Positions 45,643 to 54,558 of a DNA stretch of 64,000 nt are shown one piece after another. Within the stretch, counting starts at the first letter, position 1. Every line of letters begins with the position of its first letter. Under the pieces are notes generated by a model that saw nothing but the letters and a program-made list of their open reading frames with translations, searched no databases and was not told the origin of the DNA. Position numbers and translations under genes: made by a program. Source of the stretch: Candidatus Geothrix odensensis (GTDB taxonomy: Bacteria > Acidobacteriota > Holophagae > Holophagales > Holophagaceae); the NCBI GenBank assembly GCA_016714685.1, contig JADKCH010000012.1, positions 16,654-80,653 of the forward strand. The letters run 5' to 3'.

Positions 45643-45933
45643 GCGTGTCTCCAGCCCCCCAGTTTGACACGGCCCGGATGGAAGTCTGAACAGCCAAAGC
45701 CCGGAGGCCCGCCTCGCCTGGACGGCCACCGAATCCTCGTATGGAGCACGGCTACAGAGGTCTGACCCTTTGCCCTGCAGGGCGCTCTGCTGGCGCTCCT
45801 TCTTGCGGTGGTTTCACCCCCGGGCTGATGGCAGAATGCGGAGACTCTCGTGCAGCTGACCCGTGACTCTGCAATAAGGTTTCCCATGACTCCCCGGCGC
45901 CAATTGGCGCCCCTTGTCGGAAAGGTCGACACC

Positions 45934-46584
45934 ATGTCCTCCCTGTTCTCATCCCGTTCCCTGCGCACGCACCTCGCCGGACTGCTCCTGGCCGGTGCCT
46001 GCTTTGCCCAGGAGCCCAAGCCCACGCCGCCCCCGGAGCCCGCGCCAGCGCCGGCACCTGCTCCCGCGCCCACACCCGCTCCTGCCCCGGCTCCCGCCCC
46101 AGTGCCAACGGGCGAGAAGCCGGCCCAGGCACCCGAGGCCACCCCAGCGCCCGTGGCTGCACCCCCCGCCGAGGCCAAGCCTGTGGAGGCTCCCAAGCCG
46201 GCCGAGACCGCCGCGGTCGCCCGCCTGATCTGCTACCGAGAGAAGAGGTTCGTTGGCGCGGGCCTCCATCACACCATTTCCGTGGACGGCACGGAGATCG
46301 GCGACCTGAATAACGGCACGTACTTCATCGTCAAAATCGCCCCCGGCGAGCACAAGATGCATGCCGATGAGAAAAAGGACGAATTCACCTTCACTGTGGA
46401 GGCTGGAAAGACCTATTACTTCAAGACTGAGATCAAGATGGGCGTATGGAAGGGTCACGGGAAGATCAGCCTGGTCGACGCCACCCTCGGCGCCGACGAG
46501 TTCACCAAGTGGAAGGCGGAGGATCGCCTCAAGTACACACCCGCGGGCGACCTGAAGAAGGTGGATGTGCTCGAGATGCCCTGA
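45934..46584 (+). CDS. DUF2846-type protein with a Pro/Ala-repeat linker
   Basis: The 216-residue protein has a signal sequence (residues 1-25). A long Pro-Ala repeat follows (about 29-90), which would act as an extended periplasmic or wall spacer. A C-terminal domain then matches the DUF2846 pattern (ARLICYREKRFVGAG, NGTYFIVKIAPGEHKMHA, VEAGKTYYFKTEI). Function unknown. GGAAAGG lies before the ATG; an in-frame ATG 28 codons earlier is rejected because it would hide the signal peptide. Confidence 0.75.
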   Translation: MSSLFSSRSLRTHLAGLLLAGACFAQEPKPTPPPEPAPAPAPAPAPTPAPAPAPAPVPTGEKPAQAPEATPAPVAAPPAEAKPVEAPKPAETAAVARLICYREKRFVGAGLHHTISVDGTEIGDLNNGTYFIVKIAPGEHKMHADEKKDEFTFTVEAGKTYYFKTEIKMGVWKGHGKISLVDATLGADEFTKWKAEDRLKYTPAGDLKKVDVLEMP

Positions 46585-46603
46585 ACCTCCAGGGACTGCA
46601 TTG

Positions 46604-46639
46604 AAGCCGAGGGCGGACCTGCGGGCCCGCCCTCGGCTT
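46604..46639. terminator. Bidirectional hairpin between convergent genes
   Basis: AAGCCGAGGGCGG and CCGCCCTCGGCTT form a perfect 13-base-pair stem with a 10-base loop, placed between the stops of the DUF2846 gene and ppk. T runs are short on both sides, but position and strength suit termination in both directions. Confidence 0.7.
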
Positions 46640-46652
46640 GTACCGGCCCCGC

Positions 46653-48785
46653 TCAGATATCCGGATCCAGCGGCCCCAGCTTCTGAGTAAGGGCCCCCAC
46701 GCCGCTGGCCAGGAGGGTGTGCTCGTAGATGCGCAGCTGGCTTCGCAGCGGGGGATCCTGGGGGTCGAGGCCGCGATGCCGCACCTCTCCGTTGGGCCCG
46801 AGGACGCGCCCCTTCAATGTGTCGTGCAGCTGCAGCTCCACCATCTCCATGACCTGGGCGGCGAGCAGCGGGTCCACCAGGGGGAAGGCCAGCTCCACCC
46901 GGCGGTCGAGGTTGCGCGGCATGAGGTCGGCGCTGGACAGGAGGGTTTCGGGGTCGCCGTCGTTGGCGAAGTGGTAGATCCGCGCATGTTCCAGGAAGCG
47001 GTCCAGGATGGACAGGGCCCGGATGTTCTCGGACAGCCCCGGCACACCTGGGCGCAGACAGCAGGTGCCACGCACGATGAGATCCACCTTCACGCCCTCG
47101 CGGCTGGCCTCGTAGAGCATCTGGATGAGCTGGGGATCCACCAGGGCGTTCATCTTGAGGACCATGCGGGCGGGCCGGCCGCCTTGCGCGTGGCCAATCT
47201 CCCGCTGGATGCGCGCCTTCAGGGCCTTCTTCAGGTGCTGGGGGGCCAGCAGGATCCGGTGGAACCGGGGCGGCCGGGTGTAGCCCGTGAGCATGTTGAA
47301 GAGGTTCGAGAGGTCCTCGCCGAACTCGGGCCGAGCCGTGAGCAGGCCGATGTCCGAGTAGAGCCGGCTGGTGCGCTCGTTGTAGTTGCCGGTGCCCAGG
47401 TGGCAGTAGCGCTTGATGCCGCCCGCCTCCTGCCGCACCACGAGGCAGGCCTTGCAGTGGATCTTGTGGTTGGGCAGGCCGTAGACCACGTGGATGCCCG
47501 TCTTCTCCAGGCGCCGCGCCCAGGCGATGTTGGCGGCCTCGTCGAAGCGGGCCCGCAGCTCCACGATGGCCGCCACCTGCTTGCCCCGCTCCGCGGCGCG
47601 CTCCAGTGCCGCCGCCACGGGGCTGTTGGCCGTCACTCGGTAGAGCGTCATCTTGATGGCAAGGACCTTGGGATCCTCCGCCGCCTCCCGCACGAAGCGC
47701 ACGACGCTGTCGTCGAAGCTCTGGTAGGGATGGTTCAGCAGGATGTCGTTCCTGGAGATGGCGTCGAAGATGTTGCCGGCCTGGTCCAGCTGGGGCACGG
47801 GCAGGGGCGGCAGCGGCATGTCCTTGAGGTGAGGAAGGTCCAGCTGCCCGTAGAGCTGCATCAGGTCCGAGAAGGCCGTGAGGCCCGAGCAGGGGTAGAG
47901 ATCCTCGGGGCTTAGCTCCATCTCCTCGATGAGCAGGTCCAGCACGTGGGCCGACAGCCCATGCTCGTACTGGAGGCGCACCACCGCGCCGCGGCGGCGG
48001 TCGCGGAGCCCCTCCTCCACGGTCTTCAGCAGGTCTTCGGAGGGATCCTCCTCCACCGGCAGATCCGAGTCGCGGGTCACGCGGATGGCGTGGCAGCTCT
48101 TCACGGTGTAGCCGAGGAAGAGCCGCGACAGGTGGTGCCGCACCACATCCTCGAGCATGACGAAGGCGTGGGTGCCCGGTGCCGAGGGCACCCGGAGGAA
48201 GCGCGAGGCCAGGCCCGTGGGCACGTGGATGAAGGAGAGTTCGGAGGCGGGGAGGTCGCCGTCCAGCAGGTCCTCGTCCGGCTCCAGCTCCACCACCAGG
48301 ACCAGGGCCCGGTTGCCCAGGCGGGGGAAGGGGTGGCCCGTGTCCACGGCCAGGGGTGTAATCAGGGGCAGGAGGCTGCGCTCGAAGTAGTCCAGGACGA
48401 AGGCATCCTGGTCCGCATTCAGATCCACCGGGTCGAGGACGCGGATACCCGCGGCCTCCAGCTGGGGCTCGAGGATGGCGTGGAAGAGCTCGTGCTGCCG
48501 GGCGGAATAGCTGTGGATCCGGGAGGAGACCCGTTCGAGCAGCTGGCGGGGGGTCAGGCCATCCGGCCCGGGCTGGGTGATGCCGGCGTCGATCTGGCGC
48601 CAGATCCCCGCCACGCGGACCATGAAGAATTCATCCCAGTTGCTGGACACGATGCTGAGGAACTTCACCCGCTCCAGCAAAGGCACGGTGGAGTCCTCGG
48701 CCTCCTCCATCACCCGGGCGTTGAAATCCAGCCAGCTCAGCTCGCGGTTGAGCAGTTCCTCAGGGCGGGGGATGGGGTGGAACAC
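46653..48785 (-). CDS. ppk: Polyphosphate kinase 1
   Basis: The 710-residue enzyme polymerises the ATP gamma-phosphate into polyphosphate. All PPK1 domains are present: N domain (LNRELSWLDFNARVMEEA), head domain, and two C-terminal phospholipase D-like domains. The phosphorylated histidine lies in LPNHKIHCKACLVVR and the CHLGTGNYNERTSRLYSDIGL segment is conserved. No exopolyphosphatase gene adjoins it. Confidence 0.96.
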   Translation of the reverse strand: MFHPIPRPEELLNRELSWLDFNARVMEEAEDSTVPLLERVKFLSIVSSNWDEFFMVRVAGIWRQIDAGITQPGPDGLTPRQLLERVSSRIHSYSARQHELFHAILEPQLEAAGIRVLDPVDLNADQDAFVLDYFERSLLPLITPLAVDTGHPFPRLGNRALVLVVELEPDEDLLDGDLPASELSFIHVPTGLASRFLRVPSAPGTHAFVMLEDVVRHHLSRLFLGYTVKSCHAIRVTRDSDLPVEEDPSEDLLKTVEEGLRDRRRGAVVRLQYEHGLSAHVLDLLIEEMELSPEDLYPCSGLTAFSDLMQLYGQLDLPHLKDMPLPPLPVPQLDQAGNIFDAISRNDILLNHPYQSFDDSVVRFVREAAEDPKVLAIKMTLYRVTANSPVAAALERAAERGKQVAAIVELRARFDEAANIAWARRLEKTGIHVVYGLPNHKIHCKACLVVRQEAGGIKRYCHLGTGNYNERTSRLYSDIGLLTARPEFGEDLSNLFNMLTGYTRPPRFHRILLAPQHLKKALKARIQREIGHAQGGRPARMVLKMNALVDPQLIQMLYEASREGVKVDLIVRGTCCLRPGVPGLSENIRALSILDRFLEHARIYHFANDGDPETLLSSADLMPRNLDRRVELAFPLVDPLLAAQVMEMVELQLHDTLKGRVLGPNGEVRHRGLDPQDPPLRSQLRIYEHTLLASGVGALTQKLGPLDPDI

Positions 48786-48994
48786 GGCTGGACCTCTGGG
48801 TCGGGATCTTAGCGCCTGCGTGTAACAGACTGATGGTACAGCCGATGGAGTGGCCGGACGGAAGATCCTCCTTGGTTTTCATGGGTTTTTGGGGCAGACT
48901 CGATGGTTCGGCCTTCCACCGGGAGGGCTTGAATGGTCCGCCCGGACCCATCCCAACGAGAGGGCAGCGACTGGCTGCCAGGTAGGAGGAACGA

Positions 48995-49633
48995 ATGTCC
49001 CAGGAAGTCCTGATCGTCCCCAAGCGCGACACCTTCGGCAAGGCGGCCATCCGCGAGCTGAAGCAGAGCGGCATGATCCCCGCCGTGGTCTATGGCCTCA
49101 CCGAGCCCCCCGTCGCCATCGCCATCAGCCCCAAGGCCGTGGCCCGCGTGCTGGCCAGCGACACCGGCATGAACTCCGTGATGTTCCTCCAGCGTGAGGG
49201 CACCGACATCAAGCGCCACGTCATCATCAAGGACCTGCAGCGCGACCCCATCACCGGCCGTCTCCGGCACGTCGACTTCATGCGCGTGGACATGACCCTC
49301 AAGGTCCGCGTCAAGGTGCCCGTGCGTCTGCTCGGCACCGCCATCGGCGTCAAGGGCCAGGGCGGCGTGCTCGACTTCGCCCACCGCGAGATCGAGGTCG
49401 AATGCCTGCCCAGCCTCATCCCCGCCCACATCGATGTCGACATCACCAACCTCAACGTGGGTGACAGCGTCCGCTTCGAGCAGCTGGTCCTGGCCCCGAA
49501 CGTCGTCATCACCGGCGATGCCCACCAGGTGGTCTGCTCCGTCCACGGCAAGTCTGCCGAGGAGGAGGTGGCCGCTCCTGCCGCCGCCGAGCCCGAAGTG
49601 GTCAAGAAGGGCAAGAAGGACGACAAGAAGTAG
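48995..49633 (+). CDS. rplY: 50S ribosomal protein L25/general stress protein Ctc
   Basis: The 212-residue protein has the L25 5S rRNA-binding domain (residues 1-93, with GKAAIRELKQSGMIPAVVYG and DPITGRLRHVDFMRV). The C-terminal TL5/Ctc domain extends to about 185, followed by an Ala/Glu/Lys tail. GTAGGAGG precedes the ATG. It is followed by pth, a common pairing. Confidence 0.94.
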   Translation: MSQEVLIVPKRDTFGKAAIRELKQSGMIPAVVYGLTEPPVAIAISPKAVARVLASDTGMNSVMFLQREGTDIKRHVIIKDLQRDPITGRLRHVDFMRVDMTLKVRVKVPVRLLGTAIGVKGQGGVLDFAHREIEVECLPSLIPAHIDVDITNLNVGDSVRFEQLVLAPNVVITGDAHQVVCSVHGKSAEEEVAAPAAAEPEVVKKGKKDDKK

Positions 49634-49657
49634 TTCCTGCCATTCTCCAATCCTGCG

Positions 49658-49677
49658 CGGGCGCCTCACGGCGCCCG
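49658..49677 (+). terminator. Hairpin between rplY and pth
   Basis: CGGGCGCC and GGCGCCCG pair around a TCAC loop and are followed by TGTTGTAT. It may terminate part of the rplY transcript before pth; the T run is weak. Confidence 0.5.
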
Positions 49678-49695
49678 TGTTGTATAAAGGCTCCC

Positions 49696-50298
49696 ATGTG
49701 GACCCTCGTACCCCTGGGGAACCCCGGGCCCGAATACCAGGACACCCGGCATAACCTGGGGCGTCTCCTCCTCCAGCGCTGGCTGGCGGACAGGGACCTG
49801 GCGCCGTCCCCCTCGAAGCGGTTCCCCTCGGGCACGCTGTACCCGCTCACGGACCGGCTCCAAGCCCTGGTCCCCAGCACCTACATGAACCTGTCAGGCG
49901 AGGCCTGTGCCCAGGCCGCCGCAGCCGGGATCTACCCCCGGCGCCTGGTGCTGCTCTATGACGACAAGGACCTGCCCCTGGGCACGGGCCGATTCCGCCT
50001 CGACGGCTCGGATGGTGGCCACAACGGGCTGCGCTCCGTCTTCCAGTGCCTGGAGACCTCGGACATCGGGCGCTTGCGCCTGGGCATCGGCCCCTTCGAG
50101 CGCCCCCTTGTCGACTGGGTGCTGGGCCACTGGACCGACCCCGAGTGGAAGCGCATCGACGCCCTGGACCAGCCCTTCGCCCGCTTCCTCGAGCTGCTGG
50201 GTGGTGCGGAGGACCTCCATTCCCTTCCGAATTTGGTGAACCCGGCAACTTTTTGGAACCCCTCAGTGATTCCCGAGGAGAGGTCTGGGGAAGTCTGA
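49696..50298 (+). CDS. pth: Peptidyl-tRNA hydrolase
   Basis: The 200-residue enzyme has the family motifs LGNPGPEYQDTRHNLG (catalytic His), PSTYMNLSGEA, LLYDDKDLPLG and DGGHNGLRSV. It recycles peptidyl-tRNA that dropped off ribosomes. The C-terminal 25 residues are not conserved and run into a stretch of unlike composition. Confidence 0.93.
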   Translation: MWTLVPLGNPGPEYQDTRHNLGRLLLQRWLADRDLAPSPSKRFPSGTLYPLTDRLQALVPSTYMNLSGEACAQAAAAGIYPRRLVLLYDDKDLPLGTGRFRLDGSDGGHNGLRSVFQCLETSDIGRLRLGIGPFERPLVDWVLGHWTDPEWKRIDALDQPFARFLELLGGAEDLHSLPNLVNPATFWNPSVIPEERSGEV

Positions 50299-50318
50299 AC
50301 GCGCTTCCTGTCTCTTAT

Positions 50319-50489
50319 TGCACTGTGGCATGTGAGGATGGATGCCGTGACCGGCATGAGCGGGAGTGGACCAGTGACTGTTTGCCAGTTCATCGAGGGG
50401 TTCTCGAACTGGAGAAGCGCGAGCTGCGCGCCATCTTGATGAGGGTGGTGCGGGCGGCAACCTACAAATTCACGAAACTTGGGAACTGA
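50319..50489 (+). other. Orphan coding-like tail upstream of the AI-2E permease
   Basis: An open frame ending three bases before the next ATG encodes LELEKRELRAILMRVVRAATYKFTKLGN-like helical, basic sequence, but has no credible start. Base composition here is less GC-rich than the neighbours. It may be the 3' remnant of a gene that arrived together with the permease. This is weak evidence. Confidence 0.25.
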
Positions 50490-50492
50490 ATC

Positions 50493-51662
50493 ATGAGTGC
50501 GCCAGCCCAGCCATCCAATCAACCTCCCGTCATCCGGCTGGCGCTCACGCTGCTGGCGGTTGCCGCCATCGCGGGTGTCATCGTCGGCGCGGTGTGGGGT
50601 CTGGGCAAAGTGCTTGGCCTGCTGGCACCCGTGCTGTGGCCGCTCGCGGTGGCCGGCGTCCTGGCCTATCTGCTCGATCCTGTCGTGGATTGGATCGAGC
50701 GTCGCGGCGTACCCCGCACGCGCGCCATCTTTCTGGTGTTCTTCTTCGCGGCGGGTCTGCTGCTGGCGGTGCTGGCGAGCATTGTCCCGCGCGTGGTGGT
50801 GGAGACCAAACAGCTCGCGGGCAAGGTTCCCGAATACTCCCAGCGCCTCCAGGTGTGGGGGCAGGACAAGCTGGACAATCCGCCCACGCTCGTGAAGCAG
50901 TTCCTGCCGTTCCTCCTTCCCAAACCCACAGAGGGAGGGACGGAGCCAAACGATGCAACGAAGGCTGACCAGCAGGATTCCAGCCCGACCTCCAGGACAT
51001 TCGCCTCCGTGTTGCCCGGTGTCACGGAATGGCTGGGCAAACAGGTCGACAAGGCGGTTCTTCTCTTCGGCATCCTCGCCGGGCTCGCGCTGATTCCGGT
51101 CTATGCGTTCTACTTCCTGCTGGAAAAGCGTGGCATCACGGAAAACTGGACGGCCTACCTGCCGTTGCGCGACTCGAAGCTGAAGGATGAACTGGCCTTC
51201 GCCCTCCGGGAAGTGAACGATCAGCTGATCGCGTTCTTCCGCGGGCAGGTCCTCGTGGCGATGTGTGATGCGGTGCTGTACACGGTGGGGTTTCTCGCCA
51301 TCGGTCTGAACTATGCGTTCCTGCTCGGTTTCGTGGCGGTGTTCCTGACGATGATCCCCTTCATCGGCGCATTCATCGTCGTGGCGAGCGCGCTGGTGCT
51401 GTCCTTCGTGCAGTTCGGCGATGTCCTGCATCCGCTGCTGGTGCTCGTGGTGTTCGGCGTCGTGCAGGGCCTCGAAGGCTTCGTCATCCAGCCGAAGATT
51501 CTGGGCGACCGCATGCGGCTCCATCCCCTGGCCATCATCATCGCGGTGATGGCGGGGACCACGCTGCTGGGCGGTCTGCTCGGCGGCATCCTGGGGATTC
51601 CGCTGGCGGCGGCCCTCCGTGTGCTGATGTTCCGCTATGTCTGGAAAAGGCCAATGGCCTGA
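50493..51662 (+). CDS. AI-2E-family transporter (PerM/YdiK-like permease)
   Basis: The 389-residue protein has about eight transmembrane segments, with the family PVLWPLAVAGVLAYLLDPVVDWIERRGV start and the C-terminal MIPFIGAFIVV, VVQGLEGFVIQPKILGDR and GGLLGGILGIPLAAALR. Members export autoinducer-2 or sodium/protons; which applies is unknown. Codon use (many GCG alanines) differs from the GCC-preferring neighbours, suggesting transfer. Confidence 0.88.
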   Translation: MSAPAQPSNQPPVIRLALTLLAVAAIAGVIVGAVWGLGKVLGLLAPVLWPLAVAGVLAYLLDPVVDWIERRGVPRTRAIFLVFFFAAGLLLAVLASIVPRVVVETKQLAGKVPEYSQRLQVWGQDKLDNPPTLVKQFLPFLLPKPTEGGTEPNDATKADQQDSSPTSRTFASVLPGVTEWLGKQVDKAVLLFGILAGLALIPVYAFYFLLEKRGITENWTAYLPLRDSKLKDELAFALREVNDQLIAFFRGQVLVAMCDAVLYTVGFLAIGLNYAFLLGFVAVFLTMIPFIGAFIVVASALVLSFVQFGDVLHPLLVLVVFGVVQGLEGFVIQPKILGDRMRLHPLAIIIAVMAGTTLLGGLLGGILGIPLAAALRVLMFRYVWKRPMA

Positions 51663-51798
51663 ACTCACCCAGATCCCTTCAGCCCCGAAGGTGGTACTGA
51701 AGCCCTGGTGCCCAAGCTGGAGGCCAGCGGATCCGGAGGGGCACCCATGGCCAGGCAGGCCTGGGAGTCGCTGCGCGGGGTCATAGGGCTTCGGCCAA

Positions 51799-51840
51799 AA
51801 TGTAAAGCATCCTTGACAAATGACAAGCTGACTTTACATT
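51799..51840 (+). promoter_or_regulatory. Promoter embedded in a perfect inverted repeat
   Basis: AATGTAAAG (51799-51807) and CTTTACATT (51832-51840) are perfect inverted repeats. Between and across them lie TTGACA (51813-51818) and TACATT (51835-51840) with a 16-base spacer, a good housekeeping promoter. A nested CTTG-N8-CAAG dyad overlaps the -35. This is a typical autorepressor layout for the XRE regulator downstream. Confidence 0.65.
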
Positions 51841-51867
51841 TGAACTCTGAAACGGCCAGGAGTCCTC

Positions 51868-52290
51868 ATGAGTCGCCCATCCGCCCAACCTGATGCAGAC
51901 CATCCCCTGGTAGCCGGGATCCTCGCCCTCCCCATCCTGGGCCTGGCCCTCGCCCTTCTCGGGAACCTGGGGCTGAGGGCTTTCGCACCGGTCCACGCCC
52001 CTGGTCCGTGGCTGAGAGCGGGCCTGGCGCTTGCCAGCGTTCTGCCCCTGGGCCTCCTGCTGATCCGATTTCAGCGGAAAGTCACGAAGGAGCTCGACGA
52101 ACTCATGCAACGCCTCCTCCTTGAAGGTATCGCCATTGGAGCCGGGGCCTTCCTCCTCCTGCAGGCCCTCACCCTCAACCTCCTCGCGGCCGGGACGCTA
52201 CCGTGGAGCCTCGATCCGCCCGAGCTGCTGCTGACCCCAATCCTGTGCGTCGGGCTCGGCATCGCCTGGCGCTGGCGTGGCTACCGATGA
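51868..52290 (+). CDS. Small four-helix membrane protein cotranscribed with an XRE regulator
   Basis: The 140-residue protein has hydrophobic segments at about residues 14-36, 47-66, 84-108 and 119-134. An amphipathic KVTKELDELMQRLLLEG loop lies between the second and third. It resembles the membrane proteins paired with short YozG-like regulators in many bacteria; function unknown. AGGAG precedes the ATG. Its stop overlaps the regulator start (ATGA). Confidence 0.75.
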   Translation: MSRPSAQPDADHPLVAGILALPILGLALALLGNLGLRAFAPVHAPGPWLRAGLALASVLPLGLLLIRFQRKVTKELDELMQRLLLEGIAIGAGAFLLLQALTLNLLAAGTLPWSLDPPELLLTPILCVGLGIAWRWRGYR

Positions 52291-52499
52291 AGAACAGGCT
52301 GGCCATGCTTCGCAGCGAGCGGAATTGGACGCAGGCCGATTTGGCCGAGCGTCTGGGTGTCTCGCGGCAGACCATCAATGCCTTGGAACGCGGCCGGTAT
52401 GAGCCGAGTCTGGGCTTGGCATTCAAGGCCGCAGCGCTCTTCAACATGCCCATCGAGCAACTATTCGAAGGTGATCCTGCCCCCGTCCAAGGCGGATAG
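52287..52499 (+). CDS. Short XRE-family transcriptional regulator
   Basis: The 70-residue protein is almost only a helix-turn-helix (LRSERNWTQADLAERLGVSRQTINALERGRYEPSLGLAFKAA), ending in PIEQLFEGD. The ATG overlaps the membrane-protein stop. Such short regulators typically repress their own operon; the inverted repeat over the promoter upstream fits. Confidence 0.9.
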   Translation: MKNRLAMLRSERNWTQADLAERLGVSRQTINALERGRYEPSLGLAFKAAALFNMPIEQLFEGDPAPVQGG

Positions 52500-52589
52500 G
52501 GTGCCGTCCTAGACTTTTCGTTGAAATTCCAGGCCTTTCACGCGAAACTATCCCTTCGCGTCCTCCGCTGGAGGGCGTATCCGCCTGAC

Positions 52590-52633
52590 ACACGGTCCCC
52601 CGGACCGTGTTCCCCATCGGCTTCGCCGATGGG
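52590..52633 (+). promoter_or_regulatory. Two adjacent hairpins upstream of rpsF
   Basis: ACACGGTCC/GGACCGTGT with loop CCC (52590-52610) and CCCATCGGC/GCCGATGGG with loop TTC (52613-52633) stand side by side, about 60 bases before the rpsF start. They may end the XRE transcript or form part of a leader; S6:S18 complexes are known to bind rpsF leaders in other bacteria. No T run follows. Confidence 0.45.
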
Positions 52634-52695
52634 AGTCGGCACCTCTCTTGCTCCCTGGAATCCATAAGGGGGCTTCACATCCACAAGGAGGACAG

Positions 52696-53085
52696 ATGCG
52701 TCGCTACGAGACCATCTTCATCGCCTCCCCCACGCTGACGGACGAGCAGAGCGATGAGCTCGTCAAGCAGTACGAGGGGATCATTGCCGAGCAGGGTGGC
52801 GAACTGCTCAAGACCGACAAGTGGGGCCGCAAGAAGCTGGCCTACGAAGTCCAGAAGTTCAGCGAGGGCTACTACACGCTCTTCGAAATGAACGCCGGCC
52901 CGAACCTGATCGCCGAGCTCGAGCGCCGCTTCCGTAACAACGACGCCGTGATCAAGTACCTGAGCGTGCGCATGGACGTGGCCGAGAAGGCCGCGGGCCG
53001 CACCAAGCAGCGCATCGAGCGCGAAGCCAAGCGCAAGGCCCAGGCCGGCATCAAGGAACGCTCCGCTGAAGAGGTGATGGGATGA
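52696..53085 (+). CDS. rpsF: 30S ribosomal protein S6
   Basis: The 129-residue protein begins [18 protein letters not shown] and has the conserved [12 protein letters not shown] and YYTLFEM segments; the tail is Lys/Arg/Glu-rich. It pairs with S18 on the platform of the small subunit. AAGGAGG sets the start at 52696, against an in-frame ATG sixteen codons earlier. Confidence 0.95.
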   Translation: MRRYETIFIASPTLTDEQSDELVKQYEGIIAEQGGELLKTDKWGRKKLAYEVQKFSEGYYTLFEMNAGPNLIAELERRFRNNDAVIKYLSVRMDVAEKAAGRTKQRIEREAKRKAQAGIKERSAEEVMG

Positions 53086-53348
53086 AGCGCCGCGCCGATG
53101 CAAAGAAGGGCAAGCCCAAGAAGAAGAAGGCTTTTGGGGGACGACGCGCCAAGTTCTGCAAGTTCTGCGTCGAGAAGTCCCTCATGATCGACTACAAGGA
53201 CGTGAAGACCCTCCAGGCCTTCACCCCCGAGCGCGGCAAGGTCCTGCCCCGCCGCACCAGCGGTGTCTGTGCCGTCCACCAGCGCGAGCTGGTCGAGGCC
53301 ATCAAGCGCGCGCGCAACATCGCGCTGCTGCCTTTCGCCACCGACTAG
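53082..53348 (+). CDS. rpsR: 30S ribosomal protein S18
   Basis: The 88-residue protein has the S18 core ([50 protein letters not shown]). Cysteines in KFCKFC, with the later GVCAVH, suggest a metal-binding form. Its ATG overlaps the rpsF stop. Unusually for this order, rplI does not follow; a terminator does. Confidence 0.95.
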   Translation: MKRRADAKKGKPKKKKAFGGRRAKFCKFCVEKSLMIDYKDVKTLQAFTPERGKVLPRRTSGVCAVHQRELVEAIKRARNIALLPFATD

Positions 53349-53369
53349 TTCCGGTTCCTGGTCGATGCT

Positions 53370-53400
53370 CAAAGGGACCCGCATGGGTCCCTTTGTTTTT
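53370..53400 (+). terminator. Intrinsic terminator after rpsR
   Basis: CAAAGGGACCC pairs with GGGTCCCTTTG around a GCAT loop and is followed by TTTTT. Confidence 0.93.
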
Positions 53401-53500
53401 CCGGAGATGACCTGGGCGGGATCCAGGACTTCCCTGAAAGTTCCTTTTGCAGGACTCCCCCGCATTGGTAGGTTGGAAGGGTACAGACCCGGAGGCTTCC

Positions 53501-54526
53501 ATGCCCGTCGTCAACCCCACCCAATACGCCAAGATGCTCGAGAAGGCCAAGCAGGAGAAGTTCGCCTATCCCGCCTTCAATGTGACCTCGACCGAAACAG
53601 CCAATGCCGTTCTGCTGGGCCTCAAGACCGCCGGCGCCGACGGCATCATCCAGGTCTCCACGGGCGGCGCCGAGTTCATCAGCGGCCTGGGTGTGAAGAG
53701 CATGGCCAAGGGCGCCATCGCCCTGGCCGATTACGTCCACTACATGGCCCAGCACTATGACGTGAACGTGGCCCTGCACACCGACCACTGCGCCCCGAAG
53801 TATCTTGAAGGCTTCGTGCTGCCCCTCATCGAAGAGACCGAGCGCCGCCGGGCCGCCGGTCGTCCCAACCTGTTCAATGCGCACATGTTCGACGGCTCCG
53901 AGCTGTCCCTATCCGAGAACATCGCCAAGTCCGCGGAGTTGCTGAAGCGCTGTGCCGCCAGCGAGATCATCCTCGAGGTGGAGATCGGCGTGGTGGGCGG
54001 CGAGGAGGATGGCCACGACACCAGCCACCTGGGCAAGGACAAGCTCTACACCACGCCCGAGGACATGGTGGCCACGCACTCCGCCCTGGCCCCCCTCGGC
54101 CGCTACATGCTGGCCGCCACCTTCGGCAACGTGCATGGTGTCTACAAGCCGGGCAACGTCGTGCTGAAACCCAGCATCCTGCGGGACGGCCAGGCAGCCA
54201 TCGCCAAGGCTTGCGGCGGCGCCAGCTCCCTGCTGGTCTTCCACGGCGGCTCCGGCTCCAGCCTCGCCGAGATCCACGAAACGCTGGACTACGGCGTCAT
54301 CAAGATGAACATCGACACGGATACCCAGTACGCCTTCACCCGCGCCATCGCCGACCACATGTTCAAGAACTACGACGGCGTGCTGAAGGTCGACGGCGAA
54401 GTGGGCAACAAGAAGACCTACGATCCCCGCCCCTACATGAAGAAGGCCGAGCAGAGCATGGCTGATCGCGTGATCCGGGCCTGCCACGACCTGCGCTGCG
54501 CCGGCAAGAGCATGGGGCGGATCTGA
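53501..54526 (+). CDS. fba: Class II fructose-bisphosphate aldolase
   Basis: The 341-residue enzyme cleaves or forms fructose 1,6-bisphosphate. Zinc and catalytic residues are seen in NVALHTDHCAPKYL, EVEIGVVGGEEDG, TFGNVHGVYKPGN and LVFHGGSGS, with the phosphate-binding KMNIDTDTQYAF. The start at 53501 has CGGAGG upstream; the in-frame ATG 18 codons earlier is rejected. Confidence 0.95.
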   Translation: MPVVNPTQYAKMLEKAKQEKFAYPAFNVTSTETANAVLLGLKTAGADGIIQVSTGGAEFISGLGVKSMAKGAIALADYVHYMAQHYDVNVALHTDHCAPKYLEGFVLPLIEETERRRAAGRPNLFNAHMFDGSELSLSENIAKSAELLKRCAASEIILEVEIGVVGGEEDGHDTSHLGKDKLYTTPEDMVATHSALAPLGRYMLAATFGNVHGVYKPGNVVLKPSILRDGQAAIAKACGGASSLLVFHGGSGSSLAEIHETLDYGVIKMNIDTDTQYAFTRAIADHMFKNYDGVLKVDGEVGNKKTYDPRPYMKKAEQSMADRVIRACHDLRCAGKSMGRI

Positions 54527-54558
54527 ACCCGGGCCCGCGACTGAGGTAACCTGAAGCC

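Noticed and set aside
45639..46196. Minus-strand frame encoding a Gly/Ala-rich repeat protein opposite the DUF2846 gene
   Set aside because: It is the reverse-strand image of the Pro/Ala repeat coding region; the plus-strand protein has a signal peptide, a domain and a ribosome-binding site.
50046..50489. Plus-strand frame overlapping pth and running to the permease start as a full gene
   Set aside because: Most of it overlaps pth in another frame with Pro/Arg-rich shadow composition. Only the last part is coding-like, and it is recorded as a possible remnant.
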